Source: CAZDDA01 sp964568045
GTDB taxonomy: Bacteria > Bipolaricaulota > Bipolaricaulia > UBA7950 > UBA9294
Direction of reading: 5' to 3'
DNA: 32,829 bases
NCBI GenBank assembly: GCA_964568045.1
Contig: CAZMOL010000008.1
Location: forward strand, 1 to 32,829
Part shown: piece by piece, positions 1 through 7,765 of the stretch
How positions within the stretch are numbered: position 1 is the first letter of the stretch
Layout of the letters: every line of letters starts with the position of its first letter
Made by a program: the position numbers and the translations under genes
Notes under the pieces: model-generated
Seen by the model: the letters and a program-made list of their open reading frames with translations, nothing else
Databases searched by the model: none
What the model was told of the DNA's origin: nothing

Positions 1-63
1 GGTCTGTTGAGTCGTCCGTGTCTTCGTGTTGCTGTTGTGTGCTCGCATGCCCCACACTCTTGC

Positions 64-258
64 TCAATCGTCATCATCGTCGTCCTCGTCCTCATCCTCA
101 TCTGCCTCTTCAACGACCCAGTCGATTTTGAGCGGGTCCTCGTTGGCAACTTCAAGCAACGCTTCGCACTGCTCGCAGCGAAACCGGTTGTTGAGGGTGA
201 GGGCGTCCTCATCCACTTCTATTGAGTTATCACATGCCGGGCAAACGATCGTGGTCAT
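64..258 (-). CDS. LysW-like zinc-ribbon protein with poly-acidic tail
   Basis: This 64-aa protein starts with a CPAC pair and has a second pair, CEQC, about 22 residues later, so it should fold as a small zinc ribbon. The fold and the following DPL motif resemble LysW, the amino-group carrier of the alpha-aminoadipate lysine/arginine pathways. However, LysW ends in a conserved EDWGE-type tail whose last Glu carries the substrate, whereas this protein ends in a run of Asp and Glu without that motif, and no lysine or arginine genes are nearby. A carrier role is therefore unlikely; protein binding is an inference. The start has a good ribosome binding site (AAGGAGGAG, three bases before ATG). 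It is the last visible gene of the hsp20-groEL operon. Two related zinc ribbons lie at 8378 and 8678. Confidence 0.8.
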   Translation of the reverse strand: MTTIVCPACDNSIEVDEDALTLNNRFRCEQCEALLEVANEDPLKIDWVVEEADEDEDEDDDDDD

Positions 259-342
259 GAACTCCTCCTTCTGATTTCATTGGTTCTGTTGAGACGGTTT
301 TGTCGATTCTTTCGCCTTGGGTACATCAAGCCACTCAGCGAT

Positions 343-510
343 TCAGCCTCTTGCTTCTCTGCTGACGTAGCGCTTTGCTCGTAACGGGAATTCGTCGATA
401 ACTTCCGTGAAGGCCTTGCACTCACTGTACTGAATTCGGCTGCCGAAATACGCCTTGTCCTGTGGCACAGAAACGGCCCGCTCCCAGACTGAGCAGATTA
501 CGTCGGGCAT
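343..510 (-). CDS. Small hypothetical protein, 55 aa, downstream of groEL
   Basis: A 55-codon ORF starts with ATG at 510 after an AGGAGG ribosome binding site with a 5-base spacer and stops at 343. The predicted protein begins MPDVICSVWERAVSVPQ and has two cysteines, at about residues 6 and 31, and a basic C-terminus. I do not recognise it. The beginning (VICSVW) could be a decayed or one-pair relative of the neighbouring zinc ribbons, but the second Cys of each pair is missing. It lies between a 34-aa ORF and the LysW-like gene on the same strand with short gaps, so it is probably translated as part of the chaperone operon. Confidence 0.6.
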   Translation of the reverse strand: MPDVICSVWERAVSVPQDKAYFGSRIQYSECKAFTEVIDEFPLRAKRYVSREARG

Positions 511-626
511 TTCAACCTCCTGGCCGGTGCTGGCATTTTCTGTTTCTTTTTAAATCCCTCGGAAGGTTTTCTTAGCTAATCTGCCGACACCTGCTTGCGG
601 CTAGCGATTTCATTTCCTCTTGCCTT

Positions 627-731
627 TCAGAACCAGCCTTCTTCGTCCACGTTATCGACCTTCATTGATTCTGATACTGTCGCGAAGAGGCGGCCGTAAA
701 AGCGTATGATTCTCTCAAATAGGCGTCTCAT
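627..731 (-). CDS. Small hypothetical protein, 34 aa, directly after groEL
   Basis: A 34-codon ORF starts at 731, 43 bases after the groEL stop. It is preceded by an almost perfect ribosome binding site, AAAGGAGGTGG, three bases before ATG, which is the main reason to call it. The N-terminal half is a basic, aromatic amphipathic helix candidate (MRRLFERIIRFYGRLF) and the C-terminal half is acidic (DNVDEEGWF). Such a shape would fit a peptide that binds a membrane surface or a larger protein partner, but this is inference. No family is recognised. Confidence 0.55.
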   Translation of the reverse strand: MRRLFERIIRFYGRLFATVSESMKVDNVDEEGWF

Positions 732-774
732 CTCCACCTCCTTTCCCCGATCTCTCTATTCGGCAAGACCTGCT

Positions 775-2382
<1,608 letters not shown>

Positions 2383-2399
2383 CTTGCTACTCCTCGTCA

Positions 2400-2522
2400 T
2401 CACTTCTTCTTGATGACAGCTAGCACATCAGGGGCTTTTACCAACAGGAGTTTGTCTTCATCGACCTCAAACTCTGTTCCGGCGTAGCTTGAGACGATAA
2501 TCTCTTCCGCTCCGCAGGACTT
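2400..2522 (-). pseudogene. groES: groES remnant (C-terminal third only)
   Basis: The minus strand immediately before groEL encodes about 40 residues of GroES ending: IIVSSYAGTEFEVDEDK followed by LLLVKAPDVLAVIKKK, matching the family's KYAGTEV and DILAVIE ends. No GroES N-terminus (mobile loop, GGI-LP, VVAVG) is found in any frame upstream. Instead, the zinc-ribbon ORF at 2438-2641 runs into this sequence in a different frame. The simplest reading is a deletion that removed the zinc ribbon's 3' end and the groES 5' two thirds and joined them out of frame near 2525. The stop codon overlaps the GroEL upstream region, as expected of an original groES-groEL pair. Confidence 0.85.
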
Positions 2523-2641
2523 TTCCCAACGTCCTCCAAGTAGGCAACGCATTCGTTGCAGCAGAGGTCTCCGTTGAAAAGCTCGTCATCTCCCGAGACC
2601 CGAATCGGTGCTCCACAGATGAGGCAGGCTCGCTTGATCAC
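2438..2641 (-). CDS. Small CLICG zinc-ribbon protein, 3' end fused into groES remnant
   Basis: A 67-aa ORF begins at GTG 2641, five bases after AGGAGG. Its first 40 residues contain CLIC, then CC and NEC, likely zinc ligands. A close paralog starts at 9689 (shared RACLICGA, ELF, DLCC, ECV), and both sit just downstream of an hsp20 gene, which marks a conserved pair. After YLEDVG the two copies stop matching. Here the tail (from about residue 44) reads through groES DNA in the wrong frame, so the C-terminus is probably junk created by a deletion. The zinc-binding core is intact. Function is unknown; a redox or zinc-sensing accessory to Hsp20 is an inference. A longer in-frame extension to 2731 has no ribosome binding site. 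Confidence 0.7.
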   Translation of the reverse strand: MIKRACLICGAPIRVSGDDELFNGDLCCNECVAYLEDVGKSPAERKRLSSQATPEQSLRSMKTNSCW

Positions 2642-2744
2642 TGTTTCCTCCTGTGCGGTTTTCCCACGTCTGGGAAGGGCCACTCGTGGGGTAGCCACAG
2701 GCGGCCTAGTGGCCCTCCTCACTGATGCCACTTCTTTTCCAGAG

Positions 2745-3197
2745 CTACTCCACCTTCACCTCGATGGGTTTTTCTTTCTCCTTGATTGACTCTTTCAGTA
2801 GGACGGCTACCTTGAGGATCCCATCTTCGAACCGAGCTTTGATCTTGCTGTGATCACCGACGGTCTCGGGAAGTGGGAACGCTCGCTGAAACAGGCCATA
2901 TCGCCGACCAATGCGGAAGTAGTTCTCCTCCTTGATCTCCTCGCATCGTTTGCATTCTCCTGAAATGACCAGTCTTCCTTCCTGGGCTTTGATCTCGATG
3001 TCTTCCTTCTTCATGCCAGGAAGCTCTGTTTCAAACACCAGATTGCCACCCTTTTCGTAGATGTCAGTGCGGCCATAGGTTGGCGCGAGGTCAAATCCGA
3101 GATCGTCGAAGTCTCGGAAAAACTCGTCGAACACCCTGGAGATCCCTGTACCCATCATGAGTGGTCTGCGCCACAGAATTGGTAATTGTCTGATCAT
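2745..3197 (-). CDS. hsp20: Small heat shock protein, Hsp20/alpha-crystallin family
   Basis: This 150-aa ATP-independent holdase binds unfolding proteins in the cytoplasm. It has a short N-terminal arm with RRPLMMG, then the alpha-crystallin domain from about residue 43 (TDIYEKGGNLVFETELPG, then GRLVISGE), and a C-terminal strand (FEDGILKVAV) followed by a basic-acidic tail. A ribosome binding site (AAGGTGG) precedes ATG 3197. It is the first large gene of the operon that continues to groEL. One oddity is an inserted CKRCEEIKEE segment carrying a CxxC, which could be redox-active or bind metal. A dead paralog lies at 9131-9583. Confidence 0.95.
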   Translation of the reverse strand: MIRQLPILWRRPLMMGTGISRVFDEFFRDFDDLGFDLAPTYGRTDIYEKGGNLVFETELPGMKKEDIEIKAQEGRLVISGECKRCEEIKEENYFRIGRRYGLFQRAFPLPETVGDHSKIKARFEDGILKVAVLLKESIKEKEKPIEVKVE

Positions 3198-3248
3198 CTT
3201 TCCACCTTCTATTGCAGGTCTTTCTCTCTTCCGTTTCCAGTTTTGCTT

Positions 3249-3299
3249 GGCGGCCCCTCCTTCCGGGCGGATGATAGAGGGGGTCCAAGAGGGGCCGCC
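3249..3299 (-). promoter_or_regulatory. Leader hairpin upstream of hsp20
   Basis: An 11-bp perfect inverted repeat (GGCGGCCCCTC with GAGGGGCCGCC) encloses a 29-base GC-rich loop, 51 bases before the hsp20 start. It lies inside the predicted 5' untranslated region. The second hsp20 copy has an unrelated-sequence hairpin with the same arm length in the same place (9018-9071). On the plus strand the hairpin is followed by four T, so a terminator role on that strand cannot be excluded. A role in heat-responsive translation or RNA stability is an inference. Confidence 0.55.
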
Positions 3300-3305
3300 T
3301 TTTGG

Positions 3306-3362
3306 CTAGTATTTGTTGCCAGTCTTCTTGGTCTTCTTCGACTTCTTTCTGCCGTTGCCCAC
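3306..3362 (-). CDS. Lys-rich leader peptide, 18 aa
   Basis: A short ORF begins with GTG 3362, preceded by GGGGAGGGGCGAGG four bases away, and encodes MGNGRKKSKKTKKTGNKY. It starts about 60 bases after the predicted transcription start and ends just before the leader hairpin of hsp20. The second chaperone cluster has a similar KK-rich segment (TTKKPTKKTPKKP) in the same position, ending at 9006. That positional and compositional match is the reason for calling something this short. It may be a nucleic-acid-binding or regulatory peptide. Confidence 0.4.
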   Translation of the reverse strand: MGNGRKKSKKTKKTGNKY

Positions 3363-3405
3363 GTTTCCTCGCCCCTCCCCTTTTTACAGATGCCCAATTG
3401 CGCAC

Positions 3406-3434
3406 TTGTAAAGTTACGCGGTATGTATTATACT
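3406..3434 (+). promoter_or_regulatory. Divergent promoter overlapping the hsp20 promoter
   Basis: The plus strand reads TTGTAA (3406-3411), 17 bp, TATACT (3429-3434). The same back-to-back arrangement occurs at the arsR/DUF192-like intergenic region. The next plus-strand gene is the MFS transporter, more than 300 bases away, with a hairpin in between, so a transcript from here may be short or may reach that gene. Confidence 0.45.
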
Positions 3435-3454
3435 CACAAGCAGATCGTTGTCAA
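3427..3454 (-). promoter_or_regulatory. Sigma-70-type promoter of the hsp20-groEL operon
   Basis: On the minus strand the -35 box TTGACA (3449-3454) and the -10 box TATAAT (3427-3432) are both perfect consensus with a 16-bp spacer. The surrounding bases, from ACCTC before the -35 box to CAAGTGC 19 bases after the -10 box, match the promoter at 7680-7707 position by position, without gaps. A TGCGCAAT block lies downstream at 3397-3404, as in the other promoter. No CIRCE operator was found. Confidence 0.8.
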
Positions 3455-3470
3455 GAGGTCGACGTGGCAA

Positions 3471-3505
3471 GTGAAACTCCCTGCCTAAAGGGCGGGGAGT
3501 TTCAC
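3471..3505. repeat. Long perfect hairpin, IS200/IS605-end-like
   Basis: GTGAAACTCCC pairs with GGGAGTTTCAC over 11 bp. The stem continues through GCC/GGC with one wobble pair around the loop TAAAG. The form, GTGAA...GCCTAAAGGGCGGGG...TTCAC, is typical of the right ends of IS200/IS605 (TnpB) elements, here without any transposase ORF. A degenerate relative lies at 15288-15322. It could also act as a terminator, though no T run follows. Confidence 0.5.
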
Positions 3506-3773
3506 TGACTCTGCACAGCTTGTTGGCGAAATCGGACAGTAGTGGCCTACCTATTGGGTCGCGATCTGTTGTCTGCAGGCTTTAGAAGGGGGATATCCCT
3601 GAGGCGTTCTCCAGTCGTCTATCTAGGGACAAGTTGAGGTACGCAGACGAGTGGTGCAGGAGGGCATGCATCTGTAGAACTGTTTTCCCTTTGCGTGTAG
3701 CATGGCGCCTTGTATGCCCGGGAAAGTGGAAGAAAACGGCAGCTCACAAGACACAAACTGTGACATTGAAGCG

Positions 3774-4934
3774 ATGTCGCATACAGGGTTACTGTTCCCT
3801 TTGGTCATAATTAGCATTCTCAGGTGTGTCGCTGCTTCAGCTTTGGACCTTCCACTGCAGCTATATTTGAGGGATCTCCAGGCTCAGCCTATTATCATCA
3901 GCCTCCTTTCAACGTTGACTTGGCTTGGGATGCTTGTAGGAAGCCTCCTTTGGGGAGCTTTGGGCGATCGATTCTCAAGAAAGGGCTTGTTGTTCCTAAT
4001 ACTACCTGCAAGCGCGCTTACGCTCGCTTCGTTTGCTTTGCTGCTCCCTTCTTCTGGGGTGCTTGTGATTCGATTGATTAGAGCCGTTGTCATCTCTGGC
4101 TTTGCCCCCATAACCATGGCAATGGTCTCCAGCGTGAGTTCCAGGCGTGGACGCGGGAGAAACCTCTCGTACATAAGTTCGTCTCGCGCGTTGGGGTGGA
4201 TGTTGGGAGGAGCCGTGTCCGGGTTTCTTCTCGAAGCGATCGGCTTTCGATGGACGGTGTCGGTGGTTGCCTTTCTCCCCCTCGTTTCCTTGGTGCCTCT
4301 TTTCTTCCTTCGGGTGCCCCAAGAAGATGCCACACACAATAGGAGTCCGTTTTGGCGGTACCTGAGAGACAAGGGGCTGAGAGCTCTGTACCTTGGTGTC
4401 ATGTTTCGTCAGATGGGAATAGCTGGAAGTTTCAGCCTGATCTTTGTCTACATGGCTTCAGTCGGAATCTCGGCCGGACTAATGGGTGTGGTAAGTGGTC
4501 TTACTGCCCTGGCTCAAGTGCTGGGATTAGTCCTCTTTGGCCGCTTGGCGGATCGATTGGGAAGAAAGACGATCTTCTTGGTAGGCTTTGGGCTGTCCGT
4601 GTTTGTTGCACCTGTCTTCGCCCTTGCCCAGGGGGTGTGGGGGATGGCGGTTGGTCATTTGCTGGTGGGAACAGCCTTTTCCGCTTTGTATATGGGCTCA
4701 ACGGCCCACATCGGTGACGTCATTCCTGCCGAGCGCCATGCCGTTATGCTCGGCCTTTTTGACTCAACCCGGGCGCTTGGTGGCATTTTCGGGCCGCTTG
4801 TTGCTGGCCTCGTAATGCCGCTATTCGGATTTAGAGGGATGTTCGTAACGATGGCGGGAATTACTGCTTTTGGCTTCTTGTTAGTACTTGCTGGCACTCG
4901 TACGCGAACTGATGTTAGCAGTATGCCTACTTGA
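3774..4934 (+). CDS. MFS transporter, 12 membrane segments
   Basis: This roughly 386-aa integral membrane protein belongs to the major facilitator superfamily, which moves small solutes or drugs across the inner membrane by proton coupling. The loop motif A is present twice, as GALGDRFSRK between segments 2 and 3 and GRLADRLGRK at the equivalent place of the second half. About twelve hydrophobic segments can be counted. The start at 3774 (MSHTGLLF) just precedes the first membrane segment; an ORF extension to 3702 adds a polar, Cys-containing tail without a ribosome binding site. The substrate cannot be predicted, though the layout resembles drug-efflux members. It stands alone on the plus strand between two minus-strand blocks. 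Confidence 0.88.
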   Translation: MSHTGLLFPLVIISILRCVAASALDLPLQLYLRDLQAQPIIISLLSTLTWLGMLVGSLLWGALGDRFSRKGLLFLILPASALTLASFALLLPSSGVLVIRLIRAVVISGFAPITMAMVSSVSSRRGRGRNLSYISSSRALGWMLGGAVSGFLLEAIGFRWTVSVVAFLPLVSLVPLFFLRVPQEDATHNRSPFWRYLRDKGLRALYLGVMFRQMGIAGSFSLIFVYMASVGISAGLMGVVSGLTALAQVLGLVLFGRLADRLGRKTIFLVGFGLSVFVAPVFALAQGVWGMAVGHLLVGTAFSALYMGSTAHIGDVIPAERHAVMLGLFDSTRALGGIFGPLVAGLVMPLFGFRGMFVTMAGITAFGFLLVLAGTRTRTDVSSMPT

Positions 4935-5095
4935 ATGACCGCGTTGGATTGGACAAGGAACAAGAGAAGCCCCCCCCCATAAGGCAGAAGATCTGACTTA
5001 CCCCAGCGAGAGGTAAGCTTCCATCTGTTGGCACTTTCATTCTCCAACGGTTGGGACTCCCAGGAGCAAAACTCCCTTTGGAATCTAGTAGCGCC

Positions 5096-5470
5096 TTAAG
5101 CTTCCGTGGGGCGGTGGAAAAAGGGAGATATTGTCTCCCAGTATTCTTTGATCGTCGTGGAAACCTGGGCTTCCTGTTCACAGAATGCCCACACGGAAAA
5201 CTGCAATAAGAAAGGATGCTGTGTCAATCGAACTTCGTACCCAGTCGAGTAGTCTAACCGTCTTCTTATTTGCAGTGTGAAGAATCTCCTCGCATGGAAT
5301 GTTCCCTCTGCCTTTACGGGCCGTTCTACGCTGGTAGTCTTGTAGTGGTCAACAAGGTATTCTCCTAGAGTTGCAGTCCCTTTGTAGATGAAGGGAGTCG
5401 TTGCGAACACCCCAACGTCTCTAAACGTCCTTTCCTGTGGTGCTCGCAGGATACGTTTGTTCTGGTTCAT
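5096..5470 (-). CDS. Hypothetical protein, 124 aa
   Basis: An ORF of 124 codons with balanced amino-acid composition lies on the same strand as, and 94 bases downstream of, the universal stress protein gene. It is rich in aromatic residues and beta-prone stretches (FTLQIRRRLDY, YEVRLTQHPFLLQFSVW) and has one cysteine; no membrane segment or signal peptide is visible. I do not recognise the family. The ribosome binding site is poor (AAAGG about 13 bases before ATG 5470), so either the start is elsewhere or the ORF is not real. The gap on its other side (4935-5095) holds nothing I can support. Confidence 0.42.
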   Translation of the reverse strand: MNQNKRILRAPQERTFRDVGVFATTPFIYKGTATLGEYLVDHYKTTSVERPVKAEGTFHARRFFTLQIRRRLDYSTGYEVRLTQHPFLLQFSVWAFCEQEAQVSTTIKEYWETISPFFHRPTEA

Positions 5471-5564
5471 CGCCTACATTGGCCTTTCATCACGACATAC
5501 TCGCGTTGGCATGGGCTCAACCACACTCCAGAGTCCCTTCATATAGGGCCGATCTCTCGCCGAC

Positions 5565-6038
5565 TTAGCTCGTCGTCTGTTTGCGTGGCATTCTGATCGT
5601 AAGTACTGGGCAAGAGGCGTGGCGGACAACTTTCTCTGCAACGGAACCTGTTACAAGGTGCGGCCATCCTGTTCTGCCATGGGTTGCGATGACAATGAGA
5701 TCCGCTTTTTCTTTCTCGGCAATTTCCAGTATCCCTTTCGCTGGGTCTCCCAGTGTTACCACGACTTCTACCCGGGCCTCGTTCGATACTGTCTTTCCGA
5801 TCAGATCTTTGAGCCTTCTTCTCGCATCTCGGGCGAGCGCCTTCTCATATCCGACGATGTCAAATGCATCGAGCCCTTCCCCGAAGCGGCCTAGCCCGGC
5901 ACCGGGCGTTCCGCGAATGACGTGAGCGAGGTATAACTTCGCGGCAAAATGCAGTGTAAGTTCATTGGCCGCTCGCACCGCTTCCATTGAAGGTTCGCTG
6001 AAATCCGTTGGACACAAGATCTTCTTAAAGGGTAGCAT
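5565..6038 (-). CDS. Universal stress protein, UspA family
   Basis: This 157-aa cytoplasmic protein of the Rossmann-like USP fold starts with FKKILCPTDFSEPS and has the ATP-binding signature near the C-terminus: G-2X-G-9X-G-S (GRTGWPHLVTGS). The family binds ATP and supports survival under energy or redox stress. A perfect AAGGAGGTG ribosome binding site precedes ATG 6038. The gene lies between an orphan ORF and the beta-propeller gene on the same strand, close to the ArsR regulator, so a stress-linked operon is plausible. A second USP is at 14785. Confidence 0.94.
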   Translation of the reverse strand: MLPFKKILCPTDFSEPSMEAVRAANELTLHFAAKLYLAHVIRGTPGAGLGRFGEGLDAFDIVGYEKALARDARRRLKDLIGKTVSNEARVEVVVTLGDPAKGILEIAEKEKADLIVIATHGRTGWPHLVTGSVAEKVVRHASCPVLTIRMPRKQTTS

Positions 6039-6061
6039 CCTTCACCTCCTTGTGGGTTCCG

Positions 6062-7276
6062 TCATGAAGACTGCGCTTTTGACTTCAATTGGCCGCTGGA
6101 GTCTGTCTTTATCAACCAGAGTTGGTGGTCTCGTTGCTCTTTGACCGTGAATTTGTAACCAATGAGGATGTAGCCTCCATCTCGGGTCTGCTGCAGGAAA
6201 CGCCCACGGTCCCAGTACGGCGTACCATACATCCTATCCCACTGCCTGTTCCCGGTTGCATCCGTTTTGATCAGCCAGAAGTCATAGGACTGCTCAGCCG
6301 TGAAGGATGCTGTACTGCCAAGAAGAATGTAGCCTCCGTCTTGTGCCTGCTGCACACACCGACTCCAGTCATTGCCGACGCCACCAAAGGTCTTCTCCCA
6401 TTGCCTGACTCCACTGGCATTCGTTTTGACGAGCCAGATATCTGCTCCACCTGACCCCTTCGATTTGGTCCACCCGACTAGGATGTACCCACCGTCCTGG
6501 GTTTGCTCCACCCACCGACCAACGTCCTCCTGCCTGCCTCCATAGATCTTCTCCCATAACTTGTTTCCAGTAGCATCGGCCTTGATCAACCAGACATCAG
6601 AAGATTTGCCCTCGCCTTTCGATTTGGTGTGCCCAACAAGGATGTAGCCCCCGTCACGGGTTTGCTGGACTGAATATCCCGCATCCCATTGGCTCCCCCC
6701 AAAGGTTTTCTCCCACTCTTTGATACCAGTAGAGCTGACCTTGATAAGCCACACATCGGCTCTTCCAGCACCCTTCGATTCGGTATACCCAACGAGGATG
6801 TACCCGCCGTCGGTTGTCTGCTGAACGGCATACCCTAAGTCCACTTCAGCGCCGCCAAAGACTCGTGCCCATTTCTTGACGCCATTGGTATCGGTCTTGA
6901 TTAGCCATACGTCGGCTTTCCCCGCGCCGAAAGAGAACGTGCTCCCTACAAGGATGTAGCCACCATCCTTTGTCTGCTTGACGCCCCGGCCCCAGTCGTC
7001 CATCGTGCCACCAAAGGTTTGGTCCCACTCCCTCTCACCAGCGCTGTTCGTCTTGATCAGCCAAAAATCCGTTTGGCCTGCACCTTTCGACAGCGTGACT
7101 CCAAGAAGGATGTACCCACCGTCCACGGTCTGCTGGGCGGAGTACCCCTCTTCGATGTGAGTGCTACCAAAGCTTGCTTCCCAAGATGCGGATTGCCCGG
7201 AAACTGCGCTGACCAAGGCAATTGCCAGTGCCAGAAACGAAATCGGAACTACTACCAGCCTCATCCAAGTCCGCAT
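6062..7276 (-). CDS. Exported seven-repeat beta-propeller protein
   Basis: This 404-aa protein has a signal peptide (hydrophobic VVVPISFLALAIALVSAV, cleavage likely after VSG) followed by seven repeats of about 50 residues. Each repeat contains DGGYILVG, then a Ser-Lys-Gly loop, then WLIKT and G-x-x-x-W, with FGG ending the blade. Seven such repeats should close into a seven-bladed propeller. Proteins with this repeat are common as cell-surface or secreted proteins in bacteria and archaea; no enzyme residues are evident. The start at 7276 has AAGGAGGG before it; an extension to 7327 lacks one. It follows the ArsR-type gene on the same strand with a 72-base gap, so it may share the arsR promoter. 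Confidence 0.85.
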   Translation of the reverse strand: MRTWMRLVVVPISFLALAIALVSAVSGQSASWEASFGSTHIEEGYSAQQTVDGGYILLGVTLSKGAGQTDFWLIKTNSAGEREWDQTFGGTMDDWGRGVKQTKDGGYILVGSTFSFGAGKADVWLIKTDTNGVKKWARVFGGAEVDLGYAVQQTTDGGYILVGYTESKGAGRADVWLIKVSSTGIKEWEKTFGGSQWDAGYSVQQTRDGGYILVGHTKSKGEGKSSDVWLIKADATGNKLWEKIYGGRQEDVGRWVEQTQDGGYILVGWTKSKGSGGADIWLVKTNASGVRQWEKTFGGVGNDWSRCVQQAQDGGYILLGSTASFTAEQSYDFWLIKTDATGNRQWDRMYGTPYWDRGRFLQQTRDGGYILIGYKFTVKEQRDHQLWLIKTDSSGQLKSKAQSS

Positions 7277-7348
7277 TTTGGCCCTCCTTATCTCCGCGCG
7301 GTGTGCGGTACTTTTCAATTTGCTCACTTGTTTTACACTGTCAGACTC

Positions 7349-7648
7349 CTAGAGTTGCCTGGCATTCTCCGGCAGGTCGATCGCCAAATCATCAAGAAAT
7401 GAGGCGATCTGCTGGGCAATCTTCTCCTTGCTGAGCGAATAAAAACGGTTTTGCGCCTCCTGGCGCACAGTTACGAGCCCCTGCATCCGTAGCAATTGGA
7501 GATGACGAGACACGGTGGTGGAGGTCACACTGAGCTGCGAGCTGAGCTCATCGACAGAGATCTCTCCCCTTTCTGCAAGCACTTGAAGGATCCGAACGCG
7601 TGATCGCGTGGACAGCATCTTGAAGAAAGCCGCATGTGTTATTGACAT
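7349..7648 (-). CDS. ArsR-family winged-helix repressor
   Basis: This 99-aa DNA-binding protein starts at ATG 7648, four bases after AGGAGGAG; the upstream extension to 7720 overlaps the promoter. The winged helix-turn-helix spans about residues 12-75 (SRVRILQVLAERGEIS, then LSVTSTTVSRHLQLL as the recognition helix, then a wing with GLVTVR and RFYSLS). The protein has no cysteine, so it cannot use the classic Cys metal site of ArsR or SmtB. It may sense another signal, as the archaeal heat-shock repressor Phr and SdpR-type members do. It is transcribed divergently from the second chaperone cluster, and its promoter overlaps that cluster's promoter. It probably represses both, and possibly the hsp20-groEL promoter. 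Confidence 0.9.
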   Translation of the reverse strand: MSITHAAFFKMLSTRSRVRILQVLAERGEISVDELSSQLSVTSTTVSRHLQLLRMQGLVTVRQEAQNRFYSLSKEKIAQQIASFLDDLAIDLPENARQL

Positions 7649-7679
7649 TGCTCCTCCTTTTCGGTTTTGAGTCAACCTC

Positions 7680-7707
7680 TTGACAAAGCCATCTCTGTGA
7701 GTATAAT
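7680..7707 (+). promoter_or_regulatory. Sigma-70-type promoter of the second chaperone cluster
   Basis: TTGACA (7680-7685), 16 bp, TATAAT (7702-7707) is perfect consensus. The flanks match the hsp20-groEL promoter at 3427-3454, including ACCTC upstream of the -35 box, GTGAG directly before the -10 box, and GCG and CAAGTGC at the same distances downstream. Confidence 0.8.
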
Positions 7708-7728
7708 GCTGCCTGCGCAATAAGTCAA
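7700..7728 (-). promoter_or_regulatory. arsR promoter overlapping the divergent promoter
   Basis: On the minus strand TTGACT (7723-7728), 17 bp, TATACT (7700-7705) faces arsR. Its -10 box shares bases with the -10 box of the plus-strand promoter, so one bound regulator would block both directions. Confidence 0.7.
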
Positions 7729-7751
7729 GTGCAAAGATGGGAAATTGCGCA
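7714..7751. promoter_or_regulatory. Candidate ArsR operator, TGCGCAAT inverted repeat
   Basis: TGCGCAAT (7714-7721) and ATTGCGCA (7744-7751) form a perfect inverted repeat with 22 bases between, so the centres are 30 bp apart, about three helical turns. The repeat covers the predicted transcription start of the plus-strand cluster and the spacer of the arsR promoter. A single TGCGCAAT block follows the hsp20 promoter at 3397-3404. Binding is inferred. Confidence 0.5.
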
Positions 7752-7765
7752 AAGAGGCAGGCGTG

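Noticed and set aside
3209..3397. 62-aa and 104-aa basic open frames upstream of hsp20
   Set aside because: They cover the leader hairpin and differ in frame from the Lys-rich peptide that has the ribosome binding site.
3300..3500. CIRCE operator for HrcA control of groEL
   Set aside because: No TTAGCACTC/GAGTGCTAA pair was seen near the promoter or before groEL.
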